A stretch of 64,000 nucleotides of DNA from Monarcha castaneiventris obscurior (lineage: Eukaryota; Chordata; Aves; Passeriformes; Monarchidae): contig JAMPIT010000258.1 of assembly GCA_026261815.1 (NCBI GenBank), positions 17,378,501 through 17,442,500 on the forward strand, written 5' to 3'. Shown here piece after piece: positions 26,721 through 38,700 of the stretch. Made by a program: the position numbers and the translations under genes. How positions within the stretch are numbered: the stretch's first letter is position 1; each line of letters begins with the position of its first letter. The notes beneath the pieces were generated by a model. The model did no database searches. It had not been told where the DNA came from and saw only the letters and a program-made list of their open reading frames with translations.

Positions 26721-29700
26721 CCAGCCACCGCCGCCTTGTTACCCAAGTTATATTGGCTTTTTTCATTTTCCTGACTGCGAACAAGTATTAACAGTTGACT
26801 TCTAGGGATGACCGTGTCTGCTTCGGCAATTAATAGGCTCAGCTGTTGTTTGAATGCTGCCGTGTGACAATAAGATACACGGACAAAAATTTCAAAGCGG
26901 CCAAATCTGGTGATGTTCCCCGTGAGGTTGTCTTACAGGTGTAAGGTGCTCGGGTGTGTATTCGTTAATACCTTGCAAAACACTGGTACCACAAAGTGTG
27001 GCAGATGAAAAACATATCGCAGGCTCAGTCCTTTCACAGTTTTATTGTATTTGTGATTGTGGGTTGTTGACCGTATGCTGAAGACCTGGTATGCTGAGAT
27101 ATTACAACTAGGTATCGTGTCGGCACTACAAAATTATACTGAAATGGACTTACTCAACAGACTTAAGTAATAACATACCTGAGATTAAGCAACGATCCAG
27201 TTTTATTTTACCTAATTCCTTCCATACATGATATCTGTAAGAGTTTCATGAAGTTAGGTAACTGTCACACAACATGGCAGACGTTGATATGCTGCTGAAA
27301 AGTCATGAATTTGCTACCTTACATTGTTTTTTGCATGAGATTAAAACAAGATCCTGAGCTATGGCTGAGGGTTACTCTTTTATCAAACTCAGAGGGAGGG
27401 GTGATTTTTTTCAAATATCTCTGCCTAGTTTAGTGAAATACCACTTTTGAAAAGTAGAAAAGCTGTAGGGAAGGGCACAAAAATGATGAGCTCAGATTTT
27501 CGCACCTAATATAGTGGTATTTGTAAGAAATACTGGGCCATGCAGATGTTCTAGGAGCACCTATATGTTAAGTCAGACCAAGACTATTCTCTTAAAGTGG
27601 ATCTCAGTTGTCCACACTTACCTTGCTCTGCCTTCATTGAGGAATGATCTTGGAGCACACAAAGCAGGTGACATTCAGATTGGAGCACATCTTCAAACAT
27701 AGATGCAGGCCCAGTGTAGTTTTGAAGTGCATTTAATATGTACCCACTACTGATAGCATTCATTTCATAGAAGCAGGCTAGAACTTGTCCAGAGTAATCT
27801 CCCTATGCCTGAAATAGATATTATGTGGGTCCTGGGTTGTCCCCATTAACCTGTTTTGCTTTCATGCCTTCTGATGTTGGTCTGCAGGACTTGACAGTGG
27901 CAAGGCATGCATTAGCTTGAGAGTCAGTGTATGGAAAGTAAGTGTTAGCCTTAATGCTGAAGACTATTTGGAAAGTGTCTTTCCTGTGTGGATCTTCAAT
28001 TTTGCTAGGTGCAGTTTTAAAAATCTGAGGCGTTTATATGTATTAGATGGACCAAACATTATTACAAGATTAGTGAGAATTTGAAAGGGTATATAACTTA
28101 TAAATTACATTCCAGCTAATTCAGCAGATGAATGGGCTTGTGAGAGGCTGACCTGATCTGTCCCTTTTCCTCTCTCTGTACTGCAGTCTTTCTGATACCT
28201 TGTCCTTTACTTCTGTAATCTTCTCTCTAGTCATTTTTCATTCTTGAATTTGTTAGAAATGCAGCTGCTAAAGTAAGTACCATGCTTGCAAACTTGATTT
28301 TTCTCTTGTGTGTATGTGTTGCTTTACACTTTTGAGTTCCTCCACAACTTAGGTCTTATTTACTACTGGTACTGTGTTGCGGCCGTGGATTCTGAACTCT
28401 AACATCCACCATTCGGTTGTTTCAATAATAGCTGTGCTGCTGCTTGAATGCTATTTTGAGGATGGTTTTTGCCCACTGGTCTTCGTTCTTTTCTCCATGT
28501 TTCCCTGTGAGGCAAACCTTGCCAGGAGCCTTACAGAATGCTACCTATCAAGACTAGGCAGTAGGTAAGCTACATTGCCTATATCACCAGCCTAGACAAA
28601 AGCATCTGGTTATTACCATTGCCTCATCCTCCTTTAGTCTCATTAGTTCATGTATCATTCATTTCTTCATGCTGTGTTGCTAATGTAAATTATAGCATAC
28701 TTTGAAAAGGATTGTCATCGTGCCAAATCTTTACATTTTCAGCATTCTTGTGCTGGTATATGATGCTGACATGGTAACAAGTACACAACCTTTGAAATCT
28801 GCAGGGCCTAGTGTATCCTTTACCTTCTGTGTTGTATATCTCTGTCTCTTTGGGAAGAGGAAGAAGTCGGGAGGGCATGGCTATCCTAAATTTTTGTACT
28901 TATTCCTAGGGAGAAGAATTTTACTTGGCAATCTAGATAGTCTGGAAGAGGACTGGTAGCATATCTGCTGCTTGAGGTTAACTGACTAAAATACATGAGG
29001 TGATTTAGTTTTGTATGTGTGAATTCCTTTGTTAACTGTGGTGTATAATGCCTGAAAATGTTGTGTCGTGTTAGTGTGAAGTGAATTTCACCTTCTTGAA
29101 TTCTGGAAGATGAAATTCTAGTTTTGAGCTTTGTAAGGGCAAAGGTAAATGTTGCAGACCTGAATATAAACAGCAAAACACTGGACTTAACATTCAAGTG
29201 ACTCATTGAAGTGTTCTAGTGCAACTGTAAACTTTCCCTGCAGAACTTCTTCCTTCCTCACATAGTTTCAGAATACACACTTACTTATATATACTTTATG
29301 TTCAAAATAACATTTCACGTTTTCCTGTTATTTCATGCGTTTCTGGAGTAAATGTCATTTTTCTGTTTGATTTTTGTGTGCTTTTTAAAGTTTTGCTGGA
29401 ATGTCAGTGATAGTCTGCTGCTGGTTGAACTTGAAAAGTAAAATAACATACAATTTGGAAAAAAGGAAAATCTTTTAGCAAATCAAGTGTGTTTGAATGT
29501 GTGACAAGAAAGCTATGTGACGGGCTGTTCATGTTGTATGTGTTTGTTTTTGTATAGAATAACCAGTTATAGGCATGGTAGCAGGAAGGAGAAGTAGTAA
29601 CTTTTACCTACCTTTCTGCTGTCAAACAATAGGGGCAAGGTCCAGTGCAACTCATATCAAGTAGTAATGTATGAATAATTAAGCTGTATGTGTTATGCCA

Positions 29701-32700
29701 ACCTGCCTTAGTAGGTCAAAGATCACTTAATTAGTACTGCCTGGATTAGTCACAGTTGTTGTTCTGTAAGAGGCATTACACTGCTCATTGATTTTACAGA
29801 ACTGAGAGGTGGTGTCACTTGCAATTTACAATGCATTTTCACCACAATTTTCTGAAATCTTCCAAAGCAGAGTGATATAGAAATGTTTGCTTATAGTAAC
29901 TTGCTAGTTTTCCATCTTACTTCCTCCATGTAGAGCATGGAGAAAAATACATTGGTTCTTTTTCCAAGTTGCTCTCAAAAAGTCTGTTTCCTTACAAATG
30001 CTTCATGTCTTCTTGGGAGGGGGGAAGTTGTTATATTTAAATGCAATTATGACTTCAGTTGTAGTATTTGGGTGTTTTAGAGTCATAAGAAGTTCTTTAA
30101 GAAACTACGTTATCCTAGGTATGTAATGCAGAAAAAAAGCCTGTTTATTCTCCTTCCCTAAGCCTGCCTCAAACAAGATGCAACAGAATATTTGCATAAG
30201 ATTTGATTGCTTCAGAATTAAAACCTTAAGGGGTGTTACATAAAGGAGCTGGATATTTTTCATTATCCCTCTAATAAGAATTTTCCCTCAGTATCTGTGT
30301 AGTTTGTAATAAAGTACTTGCACCAGTAGAGAATGGGCTTGGCTTACTTTCAAAAAGAAGGTATTTAACTCATGCAACTTTCTGCTGGAAGGAGGGACTG
30401 AAAGAAGTAATAGAAGGTAGTTAGGGTTAAAGTTTGGAGCTACAAGATTAGGGAAAAGGAATAAACAGTTTGGACTAATAGGAAGGCATTTGTTATGTAT
30501 GGGGAAGGTGACAAAATAAAATATTATAGAATCTGCTCCTAGACACACTGGCCTTCCTTAACACCTTGCTGTGTTCATTAGACTCCAAAATGCTAGGATG
30601 TGGACGCAATTTAGTATAAACCAAATTTCTGAAACCTATGTGGTGATGTGAGGAAAAAAATGAATAAAGCAAGAATAGTGCATGCTTGGGGCGTTAGAGG
30701 TTAGGCAAGCCTAAAGTGAGGGGGAAGGCTCATTGAGGGGAGAGAGGCTGAGTTGTAGACTGTATATCAAGTAGGGTTTTGCACGGTTCATCTTGGGTGA
30801 CACATAACCTATGCTCCTGCCTGTCGCTGGGCTTCTCAGCCATTGTCTGCTGCCAGAGTGGCAGCACACGCCACTCACTCGGGAGTTGTCACTGCTTATG
30901 GCTGCTTGTGAATGTGCCGTTTGACAGTGATTGACAGAAGTGCAATCAGAGGTGACAGACACGTGTCCAAATGTTTGGAGGTGCTTTCAAACATAACACA
31001 GGAGTTCAAATATAGCAAGTGGTAGTTGTAACTTGAAACAGATGATGCATTTTTATTCCATTTGTGTATATTTAGGATGTTCTTCTGTCTTGTTAGTTTG
31101 CATAATTTCTTTAGGTTCTGACGATATTTGGATGGGCTTTGCCAGTGTACTTCACATGGAGGGACCTGTTCTAGTTGAGTCATGGCTGTTTGACAGGAAG
31201 GGTGAAATTATATTGCTGTAGATTAATAGACTGCTTTCATAAATGTAAAAGCCTTAAAGGGAACCTGTGTTACTTGGAAAAAAGGTGGCAGGTGTCAAAA
31301 CCAAAACCAACTTCATGCTAACTGCATTGAAGTAAGTTTATCCAGAATGTGGATGTGACTGTCCAGTTTGCTGCTTGCAGTTAAGTGCACTAGCATTGAG
31401 GGAAAATCCAATCTTGTGCAAAAACCTGCCTGGGGCTTGGAAAACCTGTCTTCAGCTGGAGGGTATGGAGACAGGAGAAACCAGATGACTCAACCCTAAT
31501 CCTAGCATTTAGACTGCCTTTGTTTGGGGCCTGGCTAGCTAATTAGTGGTTTCTCTCTTAATTAAGTTGCATAAAATGCCTGCTGTCTAAGGCAAGATCT
31601 AGTGTGTGTGCAACAGTGTAAAACTATTTTTTGTTTCATTTTTTTAGGAAATTAGCTAGAAATCTGTTTCCATTGTTATCCATGAGGAAGATCTGCAGCC
31701 ACAGCTCAGGCCTGGGCACAGCTTATGAAAAAACTAATAGTGCTAAGGTTTTTCTTACATGTAAACTATGTTGTTGAGATTCATTCTTCTACTGAAACTT
31801 AGAATTTCCTCTCCAACAGTTCTGCTTTGTTATCTTCTTCCCAAAGGTTTGTAGAAACTTTTTGAGCTTTAGCAATGCAGAGCTCCTGCTTGCAGTGACA
31901 GAGCTCACTGTGACCTTCTCAGAGTCCCCTTCTTGCTTGCCTGAATACATTCCTCTCACATTATTTTTGGTTATGCTGCAACTAGCCGCCAGTCTAGAGC
32001 CAAGAAAGTTGTGTTCTTGGTTTGTGTGTGTGCTTGGAGTGTGCTGTGTAACTGGGCATGCTTCTGGACTGTGCCCAGGCTTCTGAGTAAGGTTGCTGCC
32101 CTTGACCTGAAATAACTGTGCTGTTGCTCTCTGCGCCCCTGGATGGGGTATGCACTATGAGACTCTGCCTGCCAGTGGGCTACAACAGACTTTTCTCACT
32201 ATAGCTGTTACTTCTTCTCACTGTTGCAGTGCATCTTTAGTCACTTGAATTTTATTGTCTTTACAATGTCTCCGTAGTATCTTGACTCCAAAACTAACCT
32301 GAAAACTGCACAAATAATCGTGATCTATTGCAAAATTGTTTATCTTGTGTGATTTTTTGAAGCTGTGAAAATTGCACAGTGCCATTCCAGCGTGTAAGGT
32401 CTGCAGTATACAAAGGTTGCCTAGAGGTAACAACTCTTTGAAATGCTACGCTTAATCCTAAAGGAGATATTCTTTCTTTGTACTGTGTTAAGCAGAAGCA
32501 AATCATTCTAACTCTACAGAAGGAAGGTAGCATGACCTAAAATTTGTGGGGTTTTTCTCAGTTAAGGACAATGTAACACTTTAGAGCCTTATCTCCTCAT
32601 CACGTCATTAAACAGCAAATCTTGCCTATCACTCTTTTCATCTGCAATTCCCTGTTATGCTTAGCTCAGTGTAGATTGCTTCCTCTGAACTTTGTTCTGG

Positions 32701-35700
32701 ATGGAGACAGGTATTTATAAAGACAGTAATCCTTTAACTTTTTCCTGTCCGCTGGTAAATACCACAGGACTAGTATGCTTGAGACCTTTCAGTAAGTGGA
32801 CTCAGGCCTCTTGAAGGCTTTTCACAGTTCCTCAAATCACTTTCCTCTTCAGTAGAGTTGAGATTGATTCTGTTGGAGTAACCAGTATTGTTGCATGTTT
32901 CTTCAGAGAGAACAGCCTCAGTAGTATGTAAATAGAGTTAAAAGACTGAGTGGTCTGACCACTACTTATTTGGAGACTGGAATTGCATGTTTTCTCCCTC
33001 CCCACAGTGCTACACTGCTGCCCTTGAAGTTGGATCAGCTGTCAAATGCCTGTACAGAGTCCTGAAACTTTATTAGTTTCTTTAAAACATCTTGCTGGTT
33101 TGGGCTAATCATGTTTCTCATGTTTCTCCTTTCAGTGTAGGAGAAAGGTGTTTTGTTGCATTGCCTACTGTCTTGGGTAATTACTTGCCTATTTACTTCT
33201 CTTTAGAGAGTTGCTATTCAGTTACCATGCATGTATGAAGGGCAAATTTGGTGTAGTTGTGTCATCTCAGGTACTACTGATACCTTTCTCTGCTTTTTAT
33301 AACTATGTTTGCTGTAAAAGCCCTGTGCAGTTAAATAATGGGTAGCAGGCTACATCTGAGATGCTACTTTTCCTGAAACTTCCTCGGGTGATGTATGTTC
33401 CATTATACCTCTAGACTCTTTATGTTCTAAAAAATATTTTACACATTGAATTCAGACTGGTTTGTTGAGGGCTTTGTGCAGTTAGATCTTGAAACTATAT
33501 GGTGACAAATTCCACAGTTTTTGATTCACTATTAGGAATGTTTTACTACTGTATTTTTTCTTATATTTCTTCTGTATATTGTCTGAATAACCCTTTTCAA
33601 AAACCTTTTCATTGCCACCCCTCCTTGTCTGTGAGGGCACAAAGGAACAATGGCCTCTATACCAGGGACGTTATTTTCAGTAGAGAATTTGGCCAGCATG
33701 TAGCACTTACCTTCCTCCACCACTAAGGCTTCTGATGCTCCAGCATTAAGTAAATGAGAGGTCTGGAATAATGGAGAGCTTGAATCTATTCCAAGTGTTA
33801 GAGCTCTCTGCTGTAACCAGATAGTCTTGCTGTATTCTTGCTGACTAATTGAGGATGTTATTTAGTCTTTAAATTCATTGAGGATGCAACCACTAGTCTC
33901 ACAAAAAGGTTCTACAATAGTACAGTGGAGTCTGGAGTAATGCCAGTAGGTATTGGACTGAAAACATTTTATTCCAGGCAGAACTACGGCACAGTCTTTA
34001 TTTGTAAATAAAGTGAGAGCTATGTAGGCACATTTGATTTTTTTTTTTTTTTCTTCTAGGCTTCATATATGATTGTATTCATTCTTTTTGAAGTACTAGT
34101 CTTGTTTTGAGCTTGCACAATTTCTTTTAGTAAAAAGAGAACAAAACACTGTTAAAAGTTCTTTTCATTAGATTTTAAATTTACAAATGCTTAATTTTTA
34201 TCTTAAACTTTATAAATATAAATTCTAATTAAGTGTGAGTTCATAATTAAATGTAAAATCTTGATTTCCGAGCATTCCTCCTTTCTCTCTAATGGATAAA
34301 CAGTTTCAGCTCAGTCAGTAATTTCAGCTGCTCAATTTCTCTCAACAGCTACTGTAGGAAAAATGTATCAATAAATACATCAAAGATACTCAACTAACTA
34401 CCAGAATAATTCCAGCCCTTATCTTCCTAATAGATTACTCTATTAATATATTCACTTCAGATCTTTTTAAAGCTGAAATAGTTGTGTATTATGAGTGTTG
34501 TGACTTCAAACATTGGCAGAACTTGAAGCAGCAAAGCTTATAGGAATTATTGCAGCATGTCTGGAGGAGCAGCATGCTTTCATGTTACATTATGGCAAGT
34601 CACGAATCATCTAGAGAAATAACCACGTAGTTTGATAACTACTTATTAATGCTTAAGAATACTACTTTCCTCCTACTGCCAAACCAAATGTGATTGGACT
34701 GATCCATATTCAAGTTTTAAAAATATAGGTCAACGTTTTCTACTTTGAAAAATTATGAGATGTATTGAGAAGTTTCTTATACCAGAAATACATTGCTCTT
34801 GCATCACCAGGATGTAGTCTCCAAGTAGATTGTTTCTTAGACTTTGCACCCTGTTAGGATTTCCACAGATGTACTTTCACCACAGCCTGATTAAATGTTA
34901 TATCTCTTCTGAACTTTCATTAAGTTATTTCTCCCCCAGTCTGGCCTCTGCTGCCTGTCATGTTCTTTGTTTTGTCTTTTGCACAAGTAGTCTTACAAGA
35001 TTTTATCCTTTCTCAGGCTTCCGTCTCTGTTACCTTTAATTAAGTTCTTGCTAAACTGGTGGATCTCCCTCCTTGCTCTCATGGTGTCCTCCTTCCCTTC
35101 TTTTCTCATATTCCTCTGCTACCTTGCCTCTTCCTTTCATAGTAATTAGGTTATTTCTTTTCATTGGTCAGTGACATTCATAGATCTTTCTAATCATCAT
35201 AAATTAAAATAGGCATGGTTTCATTATAGATATTTTCTTTGCAGGGCTTTAGAACACAAGTGCAAGATGATGCTGTTGATGAAGGTGTGGGATAGCTGGT
35301 TGTGTGGCAGTCTGCTCCTGTTTTGGTGCTGTAGGCCAAAGGAGCAGTGCCTGTCACAGTTGCTGCTTCCTTGAGTCCTAGGTTCTACCTTCAAAGTATA
35401 TAAATGTTGCAGTTTTAAGGCAGCCTGCTCTCAGTGTTGTAATATCATGGTTAAGAAAGTTGCAGTTTAATATAGTTAGTGGCCACTTTTAAACTACATA
35501 AACTCTCCCAACAGCTTCATGTGCTCATCTGAGTGTTGCAAAAGGAAGAAAGACAAACAGTAACTGTCTTACAGGTCAGCTGGTCTTTCTTGAAAGTAGA
35601 GGTGAAAGAATAGCATTGTGCTTTCGAATGTTTGTTTAGCACCAGTTGATAAATATTTTTCTACTAGCTACTCTGTTAAATGCAGGGGAAGAAAAATAGG

Positions 35701-38700
35701 TTAAAAGCTAACTCCCCTTTCAATGGACATCTTTGCAGGAACTTGATTTCACAGGAGCTGGCTTTTTTCCCCCTGCAGCACATGTTTATAAACAAATGAT
35801 ATCTCTGTGTAGTAAAATGTGTTATTTTGAAGTCAAATACAATGCAAAACAAATCTGGTTGGCTTATGTAGATAGTGTGAAACATCAAAGTTGGGTTGCT
35901 TTGATTGCTGAATCTGCATCCCTGTAGTTTTCATTTGTGGTTAGTGGAACCATGTAGCCATGCTTGTAGAGTATGTGTGAGAAACAGAAGAACACTTGGA
36001 GTTTCATGATATGGAGTTCATGGAGTTCATGATACAGAGCCAAGGTAAAGCAGAACTTGGAGATGAAAGAGTGAGACTTGGTTTCCCTGCATGAAACTGG
36101 TTGCTGGAATGAGTAGGGTTTCACTGAAATTGTATAAAAGAGTACACAGGTTTGCCATAAAAGGTAGTCCTGCTGAAGACACTGTATTGCTTTGAAATAA
36201 ATAGATAGCAATATAATCCCAAGATTTCCTTTCTGTCTTTTGTGCATAGAGATCAAGACAAAGCAAAATGTGTTAATAACAAATAAAATACTTTTTTCTT
36301 CCCTTTGCAGTAAAAGAAGTGGAAAACAAGCATTGCAGAATAATGAGGTAATTATGTCTTCATATCAAATATTCTTTTATAAATTTGAATAAATCTGATT
36401 GTTTAGAACTTAAAGTTCTATCACTGTAGTTTAATTTTGGCTATGGTGCAAATATAGTTTGAATGATACTTTCAGACTTGCATTGGTGAAACAAATGCAA
36501 GAGTCAGGTTAATCACAAGAGGCTGAAGTTTGACTCCATAATGATGGATGCCTGCTGTATACAATGTCCTTTTTTATCTCTTAGTGCCCTATGAATTTGT
36601 AAGGACTAGTGTTGTAAGTTTTTCTGTATGCATAGAAACAAACAGCTGTGTGTAGATTTGGTATAACTTGTATTTGTTTTTTATTTAAAAGAAAAAAGTA
36701 TGGAACAAGATGTTGAGTCTGACAGTTTCTAAAAACTGCTTCAAACATCTGGTAGGAGGTTTGGCATTTCCCTGATCTGTGTTAATTAATTTGTTTGAAG
36801 GGGGATATACTAAATCCCTTTAAGCCAAGGTTTTTGTTCCATATTCAAATGAAATATGACAGACCAAAAGGCAGAGTCTATGATTCTGGTGTTGCAATGG
36901 TATGAATAGATTCCATGTACTTTTCATCTTTGCTGAAAACTTTAAAAAAAGGCTTGCACTGGATCAATAGAAGGGTGTATGCAAGCATCATGTTAGCTTC
37001 TAACCACACCTTGTCTGTATTATTTACCATAAACACTGATCTTTTGCATAGCTACACCTATTTGTAAAAACCTTAATTAGCTTTCTCTTTTCTTACCCTT
37101 TTTGGATACAGTTATGCTAAATGGGGTTAACAGTCTAAGGGAAAAAAACTTATGGACAAGAAGATACTGGAATGAATATAAGTACAACACTGAACTGTAG
37201 AAGTGGGGAAAGGCTGAATAGAGGGGAAGAATAGGTTCCACTCATATCATACATATTTAGTCATTTAGAAATGTAGCCATCAGACATTGTGTTAGTGATT
37301 TCTATTACAGGAAAGCAATAATGTATGTAGGATCATGCTTCATTAGGACTGGACAGTAGTCTTAGTTGTTTGGATTGCTTGGATTTTTGTGTAAATATTT
37401 TTTAATTAATGTGTTGTAATCACCTACTGCATAGCATCCTATTAGTCTAGAATTTTTCTTCGTAGTCTGTGTTCACATAGATTTTTGAAAAGGATAGGAC
37501 TATGGTTGACTTTGTGCTGTGAAAAACAGGTGTAGGCTTCTTCACAGAACATTCAGAGTGGGTCTTGTCTCTTTCAGGTGTCCTGTCTACCTTGTAATAC
37601 TGATATAGGCATTGATAGCATGCTTCACATGAGCCTTGGGTAGCAAAGTTAGCAGGATTATGTTGACTAGACAAGACCTGTTCAAAGTACATATGTGCCC
37701 TTTTGGTCTGTTTTCGGGACTGAATTCTTCTGCCACATCCTTATATGAAAGAAAAGAAACCTGGACCATTAGTGTTTAAAAAGTAGTCAGGTTAGTCAGG
37801 ACAGAAAATAGGGTTACATGGAGTGAACAAATGAAACGGACCCAAATGGAAGGTGTTTGGGTACAGGAGAATTTTTAAGTCTGGTAGATACAGCTAAATA
37901 GGAGTGTGTTGTACCATTTTGTAGAAGTAAAGGAATAAAAATTTGTGGTTTCACTTGAAGCAAGTTTGGGCTGTACAAAGAGTTTAAACCGTTGATTATC
38001 TAGACAAATAATGGAAGGTGTCTTTAAAAATACTGGCTGATGCTGTCTTTTAGAGACAAGCAATGTTAAGAGATGTTTGCATTACAAGTTGCACTTGGAT
38101 GTACTTTAGTGCTGTGATCTGTACTGTTTGTGTATCATCTTTAACACAGATTTGAAATAAAAAGTATTTTATATCATAGCAGCTACTTCCTATTGCAGTT
38201 TGTTTTGATAGCTCTCAATTCTTTATTTAAGTTGTCTGAACAAGTCCTAAATTGGAGGGAAATATTGCAAATTCTGCAGAAGGAAGGTAGGTGTAAATAA
38301 TTTGGGTAGGGAAAATATCACATCAATAGTTCAATAATACAAAAAAAATCTCACTTGTTTTGTTCTGTGTGCAGCAGAAAGAGGGAAAGAAGGAGCGAGC
38401 AATGGTGGACAGAGTGTTTATTGCACGAATATGTCGAATCCTGAAAATAATGGTCCCTAGACCACTTTGCAAAGAGGTAAGCATTGCCTGCAGTAATAAA
38501 TATATAAATAAAGCTGGAGTCAAGTTTCTCTTGAAATTATATTAGAATTTAAACAACTGCATATACATTACTTAAATAGGAGTAAATTGTGCTATGTATT
38601 TTAAAATAGCAACATGTTAATATAAAAGTCTATATTATTTCCAGTTGTTATAGCACTAAAAGTTCTGGTTTTAATTACAAGATAAGCCATTTAATGTCAG

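Noticed and set aside
25877..26746. 289-codon minus-strand open frame
   Set aside because: It lies across the ABCD3 CpG island, antisense to exon 1. Its Pro/Arg/Gly/Ala-rich translation is typical of GC-rich sequence with few stops.
25964..26805. Long plus-strand frames of 168-260 codons in the ABCD3 CpG island
   Set aside because: They are low-complexity GC-driven frames. Only the frame from 26354 to 26466 matches PMP70; the rest reads through 5' UTR or intron 1.
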